Assembly: GCA_963741305.1 (NCBI GenBank)
Contig: CAVUHL010000007.1
Location: 62,001 to 126,000 of the forward strand
DNA: 64,000 nucleotides
Reading direction: 5' to 3'
DNA from: DATMER01 sp963741305
GTDB lineage: Bacteria > Acidobacteriota > Thermoanaerobaculia > Multivoradales > UBA5704
Part shown: in pieces, positions 43,026 to 53,394 of the stretch
Position numbering within the stretch: position 1 is the stretch's first letter
Layout: each line of letters begins with the position of its first letter
Program-made: the position numbers and the translations under genes
The notes under the pieces: model-generated
What the model saw: only the letters and a program-made list of their open reading frames with translations
Database searches by the model: none
Told to the model about the DNA's origin: nothing

Positions 43026-43933
43026 CTCGTAGGCCCAAGGACATCGCTTCCTCTGCCTACAACCGGCTGCTCCAGCGCTCCCGGAGCCGTGGCGAGGATT
43101 TCCAACTCACCCTTCAGCGCTATGCCGTGGAACGGCTCCTGTGCCGGCTCGAAGCCTCTCCATACCAGGCCGCTTCATCCTCAAGGGCGCCATGCTCTAT
43201 CTGCTCTGGGGTGGGGAAGCTTACCGGCCCACCCGCGACCTCGATCTCCTCGCATACGGACCTGCTGAAGAGGAGCCCGTGGCAACGTGCTTCCGCTCGC
43301 TCTGCTCTGTAGAGGTTACGGATGACGGATTGCGTTTTCTTGCCGACACCGTGAAGGTCGAGGAGATCCGGGAGAACCGGGGAATACGGTGGCATCCGTG
43401 TTCGGCTCGAAGCGCGTCTCACTGCTGCGCGCATCCACCTCCAGATGGACCTCGGGTTCGGAGATAAGATTGTGCCTGAGCCCGAAGAATTGGAGTTCCC
43501 TTCTCTCCTCGAAGGCCCGCCGCCTCGAATCCGTGCATACTCGCGGGAAAGCGTCGTCTGCCGAGAAGCTCCACGCGACGGTTCTTCTGGGTGACGCCAA
43601 CAGCCGAATGAAGGATTTCTACGATCTCTTTACTCTACCAAGGCTCTATCCGTTCGATGGCGCTACATTGACTGAGGCCATTGCCGCCACCTTCGAACGT
43701 CGCCGCACCTCTCTGCCCCCGGTCGTTTCCTCTCCGGGCGGCTTTCTTTGAACAGCAGACACGCGCGGACCTGTGGCGTGCATATCTTGTCCGAACTGGA
43801 TTGTGAAGTGCGCCGCGCGACTTTTCGTCTGTCGGAGAATCTTTGCGCGGCTTCCTCCTCAGCCCTACGAAGCGCTTGTGGCTCGGAGACGGCGTTCCTA
43901 GCTTCGTGGCCACCGGGAGGGCCGTGGAGTTGA
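43022..43933 (+). CDS. abiEii: AbiEii-type nucleotidyltransferase toxin, several frameshifts
   Basis: About 300 residues in reconstruction. Segments in order: IASSAYNRLLQRSRSRGEDFQ, then RFILKGAMLYLLWGGEAYRP leading into TRDLDLLAYG (nucleotidyltransferase acidic motif D-L-D), VEEIRENRG, IRVRLEARLTAARIHLQMD, GFGDKIVPEPE, KLHATVLLGDANSRMKDFYD, and finally FLASWPPGGPW at the end, as in other AbiEii proteins. Breaks lie near 43165, 43385, 43550 and 43745-43890. AbiEii/MenT toxins transfer nucleotides to tRNA or other targets and are kept in check by the antitoxin encoded upstream. All key motifs are present once frames are joined. Confidence 0.75.
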
Positions 43934-43994
43934 ACGAAGCATTACCACATCTTGGCCGCAGGAGTTCCAGAACATCTATAGCAGGAGATCTGGC

Positions 43995-45418
43995 ATGAAG
44001 GTCACGGACAAAGTTTCTGTCGTATCCTAGTTATCCAGAATACAAGGACTCCGAAGTCGATTGGCTGCGCAGAAATTCCCTCTCACTGGATGGTTCAGCG
44101 CCTCAAGACCACAGTCACGGCTGTCAGAATGGTTTGTGGGGCGACGAACCCGATGGTGTCAATGACATTTCGTGCATTCGGGTCGCTGACTTTGACCGGC
44201 AGAGTCACTGTGTGGATTTTTCAGAGCGCAACTTGGAGCGCTCAAGGAACGCACTCGACAAGGCAGGTTATTGAAAAAGGGGGATCTTCTTATCGAAAAG
44301 TCAGGCGGCGGGGAGAAGCAGTAGGTAGGAGTGTTGTCCTTAACGACTACGAAGAAACTGCCATTTGTTCTAATTTCATGCAAGAATGCCAGCCGCGCTC
44401 GGTTATTGCTCACGATACTTGGTCTATCTTAACGTGCAGCGTATTCCGTCGCGTTTGCAATAATCGGTCAATCAAGCAGAGCACGACATTCAGGATCTTG
44501 ACAGTGAATCCTACCTCAATGAACATGTCATTGGTTCGCTTCAGATTCCGAGACCCCCTAAAGCCAACGGCTGCCATTTCAAATTTCCTCGATCGCGAGA
44601 TGCAAGCATCAATGCCCTCATGGCAAAGAAAGAGCGCCTAATCGAGTTGCTCCAAGAGAAGCGCGATGCCCTCATCACCCAAGCTGTCACTAAGGGTCTA
44701 GAACCAAAACGCACCATGAAACATACCGGCGTGGAGTGGCTGGAGGAGTTCCAGCGCATTGGGATATTGCGCTCGATCAAGTGGGCTGCGAACGGAAAGT
44801 GGCCATACTCACAAGACGTTAGCTCTTACTGGAGAAGACGGATTGACATTCCCTATCATCCGATCAAGGATAAGACTGATTTAAATCTCAGATTATATGT
44901 CGGAGTCGTCGACTATAAGGAACAGGGATTTCGGTATATAACGCCGAATCTTCAGTCGGACTTGTTGCACTGAGGTGCACCACAAGGAGTCATCTGTCGA
45001 CGAGATGGCCCAGTCGGTTGCGCCTGCCTAGCTCCCAAACTTGGAATCAGGATGATTACGTCTGTGGATAACACTATCTTGATAGGTGGATCGTGGCCAG
45101 AAAATGATGCCTGCGATTCTTGTGTATTTCATTCGATCCTTGCATGGCAGAATTGGATTAAGCTATGACAGAGTCGGTGGTGGTTTTAGGTTTCGAGTGA
45201 ATTGCTCAATGCTGGATGTCAGAAGATCTTACAACGCCTGTACCACCTCTTCAGTGACCAGGAGATGATAGCGGATTTTCTCTGATCCGGAGACGAAAGA
45301 GCCCGAGAACCTTATGGCATGAATCACAGGCGGCATAGACTCCTGAAGGATATCCGAACCGCTCTCATATCCTGCGGCGGTGACAGGCAAAATCGACGTC
45401 CGCGAGGAGGCCACATGA
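43995..45418 (+). CDS. hsdS: Type I RM specificity subunit HsdS, many frameshifts
   Basis: ATG 43995 has AGGAG 7 bases upstream. Recognisable in shifting frames: YPSYPEYKDSEVDWL (usual HsdS start), target-recognition sequence QNGLWGDEPDGVNDISCIRV, KKGDLLIEKSGGGEK, the central conserved helix LMAKKERLIELLQEKRDALI ending in TQAVTKGLEP, MKHTGVEWLEEF starting the second target domain, and the second helix ending LKDIRTALIS / AAVTGKIDVREEAT. The stop overlaps the hsdR ATG (ATGA). The region is visibly richer in A and T than its neighbours, as is common for target domains. Breaks are too many to place each; at least eight. Confidence 0.75.
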
Positions 45419-48400
45419 TCCCGGAGGTCTCCGAGCATACTTCGAAGAGGCAATCGAGCACGGGCTTCTTGAGCACGGCCCGGACGCCTGCTTGGACGCC
45501 GCTCTGTCGCGGAAGCGTCTGAGGTCCGGCAGGCGCTTGAGTCCCTCGGCGGGAACGCTCCTGGTGGCTATCATAAGAGATGGCAGCAGGACTACGACCG
45601 CGGCTTGTGCTTGATTCCGCGCGACGCTCTCGACTTCATCCTCGCCACCCAGCCCAAGGAATGGGAAAAGCTCAAGGAGCACCACGGCGCGAGGTGAAAG
45701 AGCGGTTCCTCAAGAGCCTCTCTCGCGAGATCGAACGGCGGGGCGCGCTCGACGTGCTGCGCAACGGAATCAAGGATGCGGGGTGCAAGTTCCATCTGGC
45801 CTATTTCCGGCCGGCAAGCGGACTGAACGAGGAGACTTCAGCGCCTCCATGCAGCCAATTTGTTCTCCGTCGTGCGTCAGCTTCGGTTCAGCGAGACGAA
45901 CGAGAACAGCCTGGACCTGGTGCTCTTCCTGAATGGCATTCCCGATCTTCACTGCGGAGGTCAAGAATCCGCTCATCAGGCCAGAACGGTGAAGGAGGCG
46001 ATCGGGCAGTACAGGACCGACCGGGACCCCCGCGAGCCGCTGCTTCGCCTACGGCCGCTGCCTGGCGCACTTCGCGGTGGATCCGGATCTGGTCTATGTG
46101 ACGGCTCAACTGGAGGGGCCGAGCACACGCTTCCTGCCGTTCAACCAGGGAAAGTTCGGCGGGGCGGGCAATCCGCCGGTTCCGCCCACTCGGAAGGGCT
46201 ACGCCACGGCATACCTGTGGAAGCGAACCTGGGCGCGGGACAGCGTGCTGGACCTGATTCGGCAGTTCATCCAGAGGTCGAGGAGGAGGACGACAGGGGC
46301 CGGAAGACCGGGAAGCGCTTCGCTGATCTTCCCTCGGTACCACCAGCTCGACTGCCGTGCGGCTCCTGGTGACGCGACGCGCTTCATCGCGGGACGGGCA
46401 AGCGGTACCTGATTCAGCATTCCGCCGGGAGCGGCAAGAGCAACACCATCGCCTGGCTCGCGCACCAGCTCTCGACGCTTCACGACGTCCTGGACCGGCG
46501 GGTCTTCGACTCCATCATCGTCATCACCGACCGCCGGATCCTCGACCGGCAGCTCCAGCGCACGATGCGGCAGTTCGAGCAGACCGCTCGGCGTGGTGGA
46601 GAACATCGACACCACCTCCCGCCAGCTCAAGGAGGCTCTCGAAACGGGCAAGACGATCATCGTCACCACCCTCCAGAAGTTCCCGGTGATCGCGAAGGCC
46701 AGATCGGCGAGCTGCCAGGCAAGCGCTTCGCCGTGATCGTGGACGAGGCTCACTCCTCGCAGTCCGGCGAGAGCACGAAGAGCCTCAAGGCGGTGCTGGC
46801 GGCTCGGAGCCTGGAAGAGGCAGAGCGCGAGGAAGAAGGATTGGAGACGCCCGAGGAGGACTTGGAGAGCCTCGTCCTGGCAGATGTGCAGAAGCGGGGA
46901 CACGCTGCCCAACGTCTCGATCTTCGCCTTCACCGCCACGCCCAAGCCCAAGACCCTGGAGCTGTTCGGCAGGAAGCATGACGACGGGAGAGTTCGAGGC
47001 CTTTCACCTCTACAGCATGCGCCAGGCGATCGAGGAGGATTTCATCCTCGACGTGCTGCGGAACTACGCGACCTACAAGGCGTACTGGCGCCTGCTCAAG
47101 ACGATCGAGGACGATCCCCGTTACGACAAGAAGCAAGGCTTCGCATCTGCTCAAGTCGTTCGTCGAGCTACACCGCACGCGATCGACGAGAAGGTGCGCA
47201 TCATGGTCGAGCACTTCGCGGCCCAGGTGCAGGACCAGATCGGCGGCAGGGCCAAGGCGATGATCGTCACCCGCTCGCGGCTTGCACGCGGTGCGCTACA
47301 AGCTGGCCGTCGACAGGTATCTGAACGAGCGCGAGCTATCCCTTCAAGGCGCTGGTGGCCTTCTCCGGCACCGTGTCAGGACGGCGGCCGGCCCTACACC
47401 GAATCCGGTATGAACTCCGAAGGCGCAGGACGCACGATCGGCGAGCGCCAGACCGCCAAGGACATTCGAGCGCCGGAGTACCGATTCCTGATCGTCGCCA
47501 ACAAGTTCCAGACCGGCTTCGACCAGCCGCTGCTCCACACGATGTACGTGGACAAGAAGCTCGGCGGCGTCAACGCCGTGCAGACCCTCTCGCGACTGAA
47601 CCGCACCTTCCCCGGCAAGAAGGGGACACCATGGTGCTCGACTTCGCCAACGAGGCCGAGACGATCCGCAAGGCGCCTTCGAGCCTTACTACGAGACGAC
47701 GCTCCTCTCAGAGGCGACCGACCCGAACCTGCTTTACGAGATCCAGAGCGGATCTTGCTCGGCTTCCACGTTTATACCGAGGCGGACGTGAGGCCTTTGC
47801 CAAGCGTCTACTTCGACCCCGAAGGCGACTCAGGACTCAGCTCTATGCCGCGCTCGCGCCGATCGTGGACCGCTTCCGAGAGCTTCCCTCGTCGAGGAGC
47901 AATTCGACTTCCGAGGCCAGCTGACGGACTACATCCGGCTCTATGCCTTCCTCTCGCAGGTGCTGCCTTTCGCGGACGCGGACCTCGAGAAGCTCTACGT
48001 CTTCGCCCGCCACCTGCGGCGGCTGGCTCCCGCCGACCGTGAAGAGCTGCCCGTGGAAGTTCAGCAGAACATCGACATGGAGTCCTACCGTATCCAGAAG
48101 ACGAGCAACGGCAGGATCAAGCTGGAGCGGAACGGCGGCCGTGCTCGATCCCGTTCAGTCGCGGGAGAGTGCCACGCCCCGCCAGCGAGCAGATCGAGAC
48201 CCTCTCCCGGATCATCGCGGAGCTCAACGAGCGGTTCGGAATCCACCTCGAGCCAGGAGCACCGCGTACTGCCTCGGCCAGATGATGGCGAGGCTGGAGG
48301 AGGACCCGGCTCTGGACGCGGCCGCCCGCGTCAACACCCGGGAGAACGTGCGTCTCACCTTCGACCACAAGGTGGAAGATGTGATGCAGGAGATCGTCGA

Positions 48401-48994
48401 CTCCAACTTCGAGCTCTACAAGCGGATCACCGATGACGCCGCACTTCGGCAAGACGCTGGCCGAACATCTCTTCGACGCCTACCTGGAGAAGCACCGCGA
48501 AGCCGAGGAGCTGATCAAGCAGGGCGAGTCGAAGACGCTCGAATTCAAGTCCACCCTGCGTTGGAACCTCGTGGAGGACCGGAAGGACGACAAGGTAATC
48601 ACCCACGCCGCCCTCAAGACCGTGGCTGCCTTCCTCAACACCGAAGGCGGCGACCTTCTGCTCGGCGTGGCGGATGACGGCTCCGTAGTGGGAATCGAGG
48701 TAGACCGCTTCGAGTCGAACGATCAGTTTCATGCTCCACCTGGCCCAGGTGGTGCGAAACGGGCTCGGGGACCGCGCCGGCACCTGCATCGACCCGAGAA
48801 TCCAGGTGATCCAAGGGAAGGCCGTCTGCCTGGTGAGCTGCCAGCGCAGCCCGGAGCCGGTATTCCTCAAGTGGAAGGGTCTCGAAAGGCATCCCGACGG
48901 GGCCTTTTACGTGCGCCACGGCCCGAGTACCGTCGTACTGGAGCCGGAAAGCGCGCGGGAGTTCATCCGGACCCGGTTTCCGCAGGTGGAATGA
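45415..48994 (+). CDS. hsdR: Type I RM restriction subunit HsdR with C-terminal AlbA_2-like domain, many frameshifts
   Basis: About 1,190 residues in reconstruction. N-terminal MIPEVSEHT; nuclease domain with SLDLVLFLNGIPIFTAELKNP-like sequence (around 45910-45975); helicase motor with Walker A HSAGSGKSNT, VIVITDRRILDRQLQ, DEAH-type box VIVDEAHSSQSGES, FAFTATPKPKTLELF and FQTGFDQPLLHTMYVDK. The helical C-terminal part (DADLEKLYVFARHLRRL, INTREN-like and EIVDSNFELYKRITDD) is followed by ESKTLEFKSTLRWNL and GGDLLLGVADDGSVVGIEVD, an AlbA_2/Schlafen-like domain that ordinary EcoKI-type HsdR lacks. At least a dozen frame changes occur, yet every motif is present. Confidence 0.8.
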
Positions 48995-49067
48995 GGGCTG
49001 GATGAAGTCGGAACGGCCCTGACAATCCTCGGCGGCTCGACGCGCCTGCCTGAATTAGATTAAGAAG

Positions 49068-49085
49068 CCGGCGGGGACGCCGGCG
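49068..49085. terminator. GC-rich hairpin downstream of hsdR
   Basis: GCCGGCG, GGGA, CGCCGGC is a perfect 7-bp stem with a 4-base loop between hsdR and the next gene. On the minus strand it is followed by TTCTTAATCT; on the plus strand no T-run follows. It may end hsd transcription weakly, but orientation is unclear. Confidence 0.35.
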
Positions 49086-49203
49086 CTCCCAGGCAAGTGG
49101 AGGGAGTCACTCTCTCGGAGTCAGCCGGTGCCACAACTCCTCCGCAACCTTCCTCCACCCTCCTCCGTACAATCCCCACTGGGATGAAGAGGAGGTCTAT
49201 CCA

Positions 49204-50478
49204 ATGAAGAAGTTGTGGCGTACCCCTGGTTTGCTGGCAACCCTCCTGCTCGCCGCTACTGGCTTGGTGCCGGCTGCGGGGGCGGATCCGTCGCCGGGGG
49301 TGGATTGGCCGCGGTTCCGCGGTCCGCAGCAGAATGGGGTCTCGGTCGAGAAGGGGTTGCTCCGGAGCTGGCCGGAGAGTGGTCCTAAGGTCCTCTGGAA
49401 GAAGCCGATCGGCAGTGGGTTCTCCTCCGTGATGGTCGTGGGCGACGCGCTCTACACCCTGGCCGTGGAGGGAGAGAGCGAGACGGCGTACCGGCTGCGG
49501 GAGTCGGATGGCGAGGTAGTGTGGCGGGTCCCTCTCGGGCCGGTGTTCCCGGAGACGTTCGGTAATGGTCCGCGCTCGACGCCGACGGTGGAGGGAGACA
49601 TGGTGTATGTGCTCTCCGCCACCGGCCGGCTGCATGCGCTCAAGACGAAGGATGGCTCGCGCCTCTGGGAGCTCGACTTGGTGAAGCAGTTTGGCAGCCC
49701 GACGCCCAACCGGGGGTTCGCTTCCTCGCCGCTCGTGGATGGCGACCTGCTGCTCCTGGAGGCGGGCGGCACGGAGGGCCGATCGGTGATGGCCCTGGAG
49801 GCGAAGACGGGGAAGGTCCGCTGGTCCGCTCTCGACGGCAAGCCGGGCTATGCCACGCCGGTGGCGGTGACGATCGACGGCGTCCGGCAGTACGTGTTCA
49901 TCCGCACGATGACAGGGGAGGTCGTATCCTTCCTGCCGGACGGCACGCTGCACTGGCGCTACCCCTGGAAGACGGGCGCCCTCGCGTCCCCCTTGTTCCT
50001 GCCGCCGAACCGGATCTTCGCGTCGGCGTCGGAGGACGTGGGCTCGGTCCTCCTGGAGATCGGAAAGGCGGAGGGCAAGGCCACGGTCCGGGAGGTCTGG
50101 AACAACCGGCTGATGAAGAACCATTTCAGCTCCTCGGTGCTGCACGAGGGGCACATCTACGGCTTCGACAATGCGAGCCTGAAGTGCATCGTGGCGGAGA
50201 CGGGGGAGCAGAAGTGGGTCCAGCGCGGCTATGGCAAGGGCTCGCTGATCGCGGCGGACGGGCTGCTGTACATCCTCAGCGATCAGGGGCAGCTCGTCCT
50301 CGCCGAGGCCACGCCCGCGGGATTCCAGGAGAAGGGAAAGATCCAGGTGATGGAGGGGAAGACTTGGACCGCCCCGGTGCTCTCCCACGGCCGGCTCTTT
50401 CTCCGGGATCAGGATGAGATGATCGTCCTCGACGTGCGAACCCCGGCCGCTCCGGCCGCAGCCTCCACGGCCGGATGA
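49204..50478 (+). CDS. Secreted PQQ-binding-like beta-propeller protein
   Basis: Intact 424 residues. GAGGAGG upstream of the ATG. Signal peptide MKKLWRTPGLLATLLLAATG with likely cleavage after AAGA. VDWPRFRGPQQNGVSVEKG is the classic opening of secreted outer-membrane-assembly-like PQQ propellers in Acidobacteriota and Planctomycetota. Propeller blades follow with YxLxxxxGxxxW patterns: AYRLRESDGEVVWRVPL, LHALKTKDGSRLWEL, VMALEAKTGKVRWSAL, LKCIVAETGEQKWVQRG. These propellers scaffold rather than catalyse; PQQ binding itself is not implied. It overlaps the short region before the LolA-like gene, so the two are co-transcribed. Confidence 0.88.
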   Translation: MKKLWRTPGLLATLLLAATGLVPAAGADPSPGVDWPRFRGPQQNGVSVEKGLLRSWPESGPKVLWKKPIGSGFSSVMVVGDALYTLAVEGESETAYRLRESDGEVVWRVPLGPVFPETFGNGPRSTPTVEGDMVYVLSATGRLHALKTKDGSRLWELDLVKQFGSPTPNRGFASSPLVDGDLLLLEAGGTEGRSVMALEAKTGKVRWSALDGKPGYATPVAVTIDGVRQYVFIRTMTGEVVSFLPDGTLHWRYPWKTGALASPLFLPPNRIFASASEDVGSVLLEIGKAEGKATVREVWNNRLMKNHFSSSVLHEGHIYGFDNASLKCIVAETGEQKWVQRGYGKGSLIAADGLLYILSDQGQLVLAEATPAGFQEKGKIQVMEGKTWTAPVLSHGRLFLRDQDEMIVLDVRTPAAPAAASTAG

Positions 50479-50489
50479 AAGGACGCACC

Positions 50490-51215
50490 ATGATCCGCAA
50501 ATTCGGCCTCCGGCTCTTCCTGGCCCTCTGTCTCCTAATCCCGGCGGCTGGCGCCGTGCGAGGACAATCGCTCGACGAGGTGCTCGCCAAGCACGCCGCG
50601 GCGCATGGCGGCCTGGAGAAGTGGCGCGCGGTGAATTCGATGATCGTCACCGGCACCCAGGTCGCCTTCAGCAACTCCGCTCCCTTCGTCTTCGAATGGA
50701 AGCGGCCGGACTCGATCCGTTTCGAGCACTCGATGCTCGGGAAAAAGATCACGATTGCCCATGACGGGACGGCGACCTGGTGGATCCATCCCATCCTCGA
50801 GGCCGATCAGCCGACGGCGGTCCCCGAGGCCCAGGCCGTGCTCGTCCGGCGCGCTGCCGAGTTCGAGAGCCCTCTCATCGACGCGGCCGCCAAGGGCAAC
50901 AAGGTGGAGCTCCTCGGCAAGGACGAGGTCGACGGCCAGCCCGCCCTCAAGCTCAAGGTGACCCGGAAGGACGGGGCGGAGGAGACGTGGTATCTCGACA
51001 CCACCAGCTTCCTCGAGCTGGCGCGGTTCGACCACACGCTCGACATCCCCGATCCCAAGGACCGCTGGACCTATTACTCGGATTTCCGCACGGTCGAGGG
51101 CCTGGTGATCCCGCACCGCCAGGACCAGGAGTACAGCATCCGCCACGTGTCGCTGACCGTGGAGAAGGTGCAGGTCAACCCGGAGATCGATGCGGGGCGG
51201 TTCAAGATGAAGTAG
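50490..51215 (+). CDS. LolA-like outer-membrane lipoprotein-carrier fold protein
   Basis: 241 residues from ATG 50490 (AAAGGA upstream); an in-frame ATG 15 bases earlier overlaps the previous gene. Signal peptide IRKFGLRLFLALCLLIPAAG. The mature part begins LDEVLAKHAAAHGGLEKWRA, then alternating strands (MIVTGTQVAFSNSAPFVFEW, FRTVEGLVIPHRQDQEYSIR) in the LolA/LppX half-barrel order, with no cysteine for lipidation. Such proteins bind a hydrophobic ligand in the periplasm; a specific ligand cannot be deduced. Converges with the S9 peptidase gene with only 4 bases between stops. Confidence 0.75.
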   Translation: MIRKFGLRLFLALCLLIPAAGAVRGQSLDEVLAKHAAAHGGLEKWRAVNSMIVTGTQVAFSNSAPFVFEWKRPDSIRFEHSMLGKKITIAHDGTATWWIHPILEADQPTAVPEAQAVLVRRAAEFESPLIDAAAKGNKVELLGKDEVDGQPALKLKVTRKDGAEETWYLDTTSFLELARFDHTLDIPDPKDRWTYYSDFRTVEGLVIPHRQDQEYSIRHVSLTVEKVQVNPEIDAGRFKMK

Positions 51216-51219
51216 GGCG

Positions 51220-53277
51220 CTAACGAGTTGGAGGAACCGGAGGCGGGCTCTCCGGAGTCTCAGGACCCCTGATGCCGCGTACGAACCACTGCATCCAGGC
51301 AACGTCCTGGGTATCCCGCATGCGGAGATGAAGCGGTTGCTGGAGGTCGTGTCCCTCGCCCGGATAGCGAAGGAGCCGTGCGACGGTGCCGAACTTTCGC
51401 AGCGCGAAGAAGTAGTTCATGCTGTGGAATGGCGAAGTGGTGTCATCCTCATCGCCATGGTGAAGCAAGGTCGGTGTTCGCACACGGTCGACGTACGTCA
51501 GGCTGCTGCGTTCGCGCCAGTGCTCGGGTTTCGTCCATGGGTTGCCGCCCAGGAACCAGAGCTCCATGTCGTAGCAGGCGGTTGCACCACACTCGGTCAC
51601 CCAGTCGCTCACCATGGCGCCGAGGCTGGCGGCCTTGAACCGGGTGGTCTTGGTAAGGGTGTAGCCAGCGAGGATCGCGCCATAGGACCAGCCATCGATC
51701 GCCAGCTTGTCCGGATCCGCGAGCTTCCGGGCGATCATGGCGTCGACGCCGGTCATGAGGTCGAGGCGATCACCGCCGCCGATGTCGAACTTGTTGCCCC
51801 GCATAAACTCATCATCGTAGTTGCTCGAACCGCGAACGTTGGGCGAGAGCTGCGCATAGCCGAGCCCCGCGTATACCTGATTTTTGATGGAGAACGAATT
51901 CAGCCAGGCACATCCCGGTCCGCAGGCCACATGAACGATCATGGGCCAAGGCTTGGAAAGGCCTGTCTCGCCCGGCGGCAGTTGCAGCAACCCCTCGATC
52001 GGCAGGCCGTCGAAGCTCGGCCACTGCACCCGCTGCATGGATCCAAGCGCGATCTCCTCCCGCACCCATGGATTCAAATCGGTGACGCGCCGCTGCCGGT
52101 CGGCGGACGCATCGGTCCTGCCGATGTAAATGTCAGGGGGCGTGATGGAGTCCGTATACACGTAAGCGAACGTGCGTCGATCGTCGGACCATGACCCGAC
52201 GCGGACGTTCCCTTCCGTCTCGACAAGTCGTCTGATCCGACCGGAAGCCACGTCGATCTGCACGGGAAAGCGGGTGGTGCCGTGCCCGCTGGGTACGAAG
52301 AGAGTGTTCCCGGCGGGCGAGAAGACCGGCGGCTGTGTGAACCTCCCGGTGTGATCTGGGGTGAGGTTTCGTGTCTCGCCACTCGCCACGTCCACGCGCC
52401 AGAGATCACCGTTGCCGAGCTCCCAGCGGTCCAGGCGTACCGCCGAGAACAAAACGTATTTCCCGTCTGGCGAGAAGCGCGGATTGCTTTCCGGCGCCAC
52501 GTTGTGGGTGAGCTGGTGACTCGATCCCGTCTTCAGATCGACCACGAAAAGCTCGGTCTTCCAGCGCGTGTTTCGCCCGTTGTCCGGCCTTGCCGCGACG
52601 ATCGCGGCTCGTCCGTCCGGCGACAGATCCGCACTGTTGATCCACCAGTCGCGGTGGGTGACGCGAGTCAGCGTCTCCGTGCTGAGATCGTAACGCCAGA
52701 GATTCAGCCAGTGGTCTCGGATCTGCCCGTTGGAACCCTCGTCGACGAAGACGACGTCGGAATCGGCGCCGGGACCGGAAGGCGAGGCCTCCTGGCGAAC
52801 GACCAGAAAGAACCTGCCGTCGCGAGAGAGTTGCCACGTGCCGTCCGGCCCCGGTCCGAGGTGGCTGTGCTGGATGGTGACGGTGTCCTCGACACGCTGT
52901 TCGAAAAGCTCGCGGCTTCGCTGTGTCCCGTCAGTGACCCACCGAAGGAAGAAGACCGAGCGCGAGGTCGGCGCCCACATCGGCGATGCGTCGCCGTCGC
53001 GCAGGATCTCCCTCGGGGGGTGCGTGCCGTCCGTGGATGCGAGCCACGTCGACGAGCGCCGGGCGTTCTCCGCGAGGACGGCGCGTTCGACGGTGTAGAG
53101 CACCCATTGCCCGTCAGGCGAGAGAAGGGGCGTACTGGGCTCGAGGAAGCGGAACTGGTCGTCTACCGTCATCGGTCGCTTGAGCGGCTGAGCCGGCGCC
53201 GGAGGACCGGAGACCAGGAGCAGGAACCAAACCCCGAGAACGAAAATCCAGTGACCGTTGCGGGATGTGCTGAGCAA
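51220..53277 (-). CDS. S9 family prolyl oligopeptidase, secreted
   Basis: Intact 685 residues with an N-terminal signal sequence (FVLGVWFLLLVSGPPAPAQ). Residues 40-430 form a beta-propeller with WD40/PD40-like repeats (LSPDGQWVLYTV, FSPDGKYVLFSA, FSPAGNTLFVPS). The C-terminal alpha/beta-hydrolase domain has the nucleophile elbow GWSYGA, the acid in HHGDEDDTTSP and the histidine in PGEGHDL, a complete Ser-Asp-His triad. This matches acylaminoacyl- or dipeptidyl-peptidase-like members of family S9, which cleave short peptides in the periplasm or outside the cell. Upstream on the same strand is an AraC regulator, but separate by about 117 bases. Confidence 0.92.
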   Translation of the reverse strand: MLSTSRNGHWIFVLGVWFLLLVSGPPAPAQPLKRPMTVDDQFRFLEPSTPLLSPDGQWVLYTVERAVLAENARRSSTWLASTDGTHPPREILRDGDASPMWAPTSRSVFFLRWVTDGTQRSRELFEQRVEDTVTIQHSHLGPGPDGTWQLSRDGRFFLVVRQEASPSGPGADSDVVFVDEGSNGQIRDHWLNLWRYDLSTETLTRVTHRDWWINSADLSPDGRAAIVAARPDNGRNTRWKTELFVVDLKTGSSHQLTHNVAPESNPRFSPDGKYVLFSAVRLDRWELGNGDLWRVDVASGETRNLTPDHTGRFTQPPVFSPAGNTLFVPSGHGTTRFPVQIDVASGRIRRLVETEGNVRVGSWSDDRRTFAYVYTDSITPPDIYIGRTDASADRQRRVTDLNPWVREEIALGSMQRVQWPSFDGLPIEGLLQLPPGETGLSKPWPMIVHVACGPGCAWLNSFSIKNQVYAGLGYAQLSPNVRGSSNYDDEFMRGNKFDIGGGDRLDLMTGVDAMIARKLADPDKLAIDGWSYGAILAGYTLTKTTRFKAASLGAMVSDWVTECGATACYDMELWFLGGNPWTKPEHWRERSSLTYVDRVRTPTLLHHGDEDDTTSPFHSMNYFFALRKFGTVARLLRYPGEGHDLQQPLHLRMRDTQDVAWMQWFVRGIRGPETPESPPPVPPTR

Positions 53278-53394
53278 GGCTTACCTCCTGCCGTGTCGAC
53301 GACGAAGGCCAATATAGCTGCGAACCGCTGGACCGTCTTGTCGTTTCGAGCGTCTTGTCAGAAAACGAGATCGCTGGGTGGCGCCGGTCTCACT

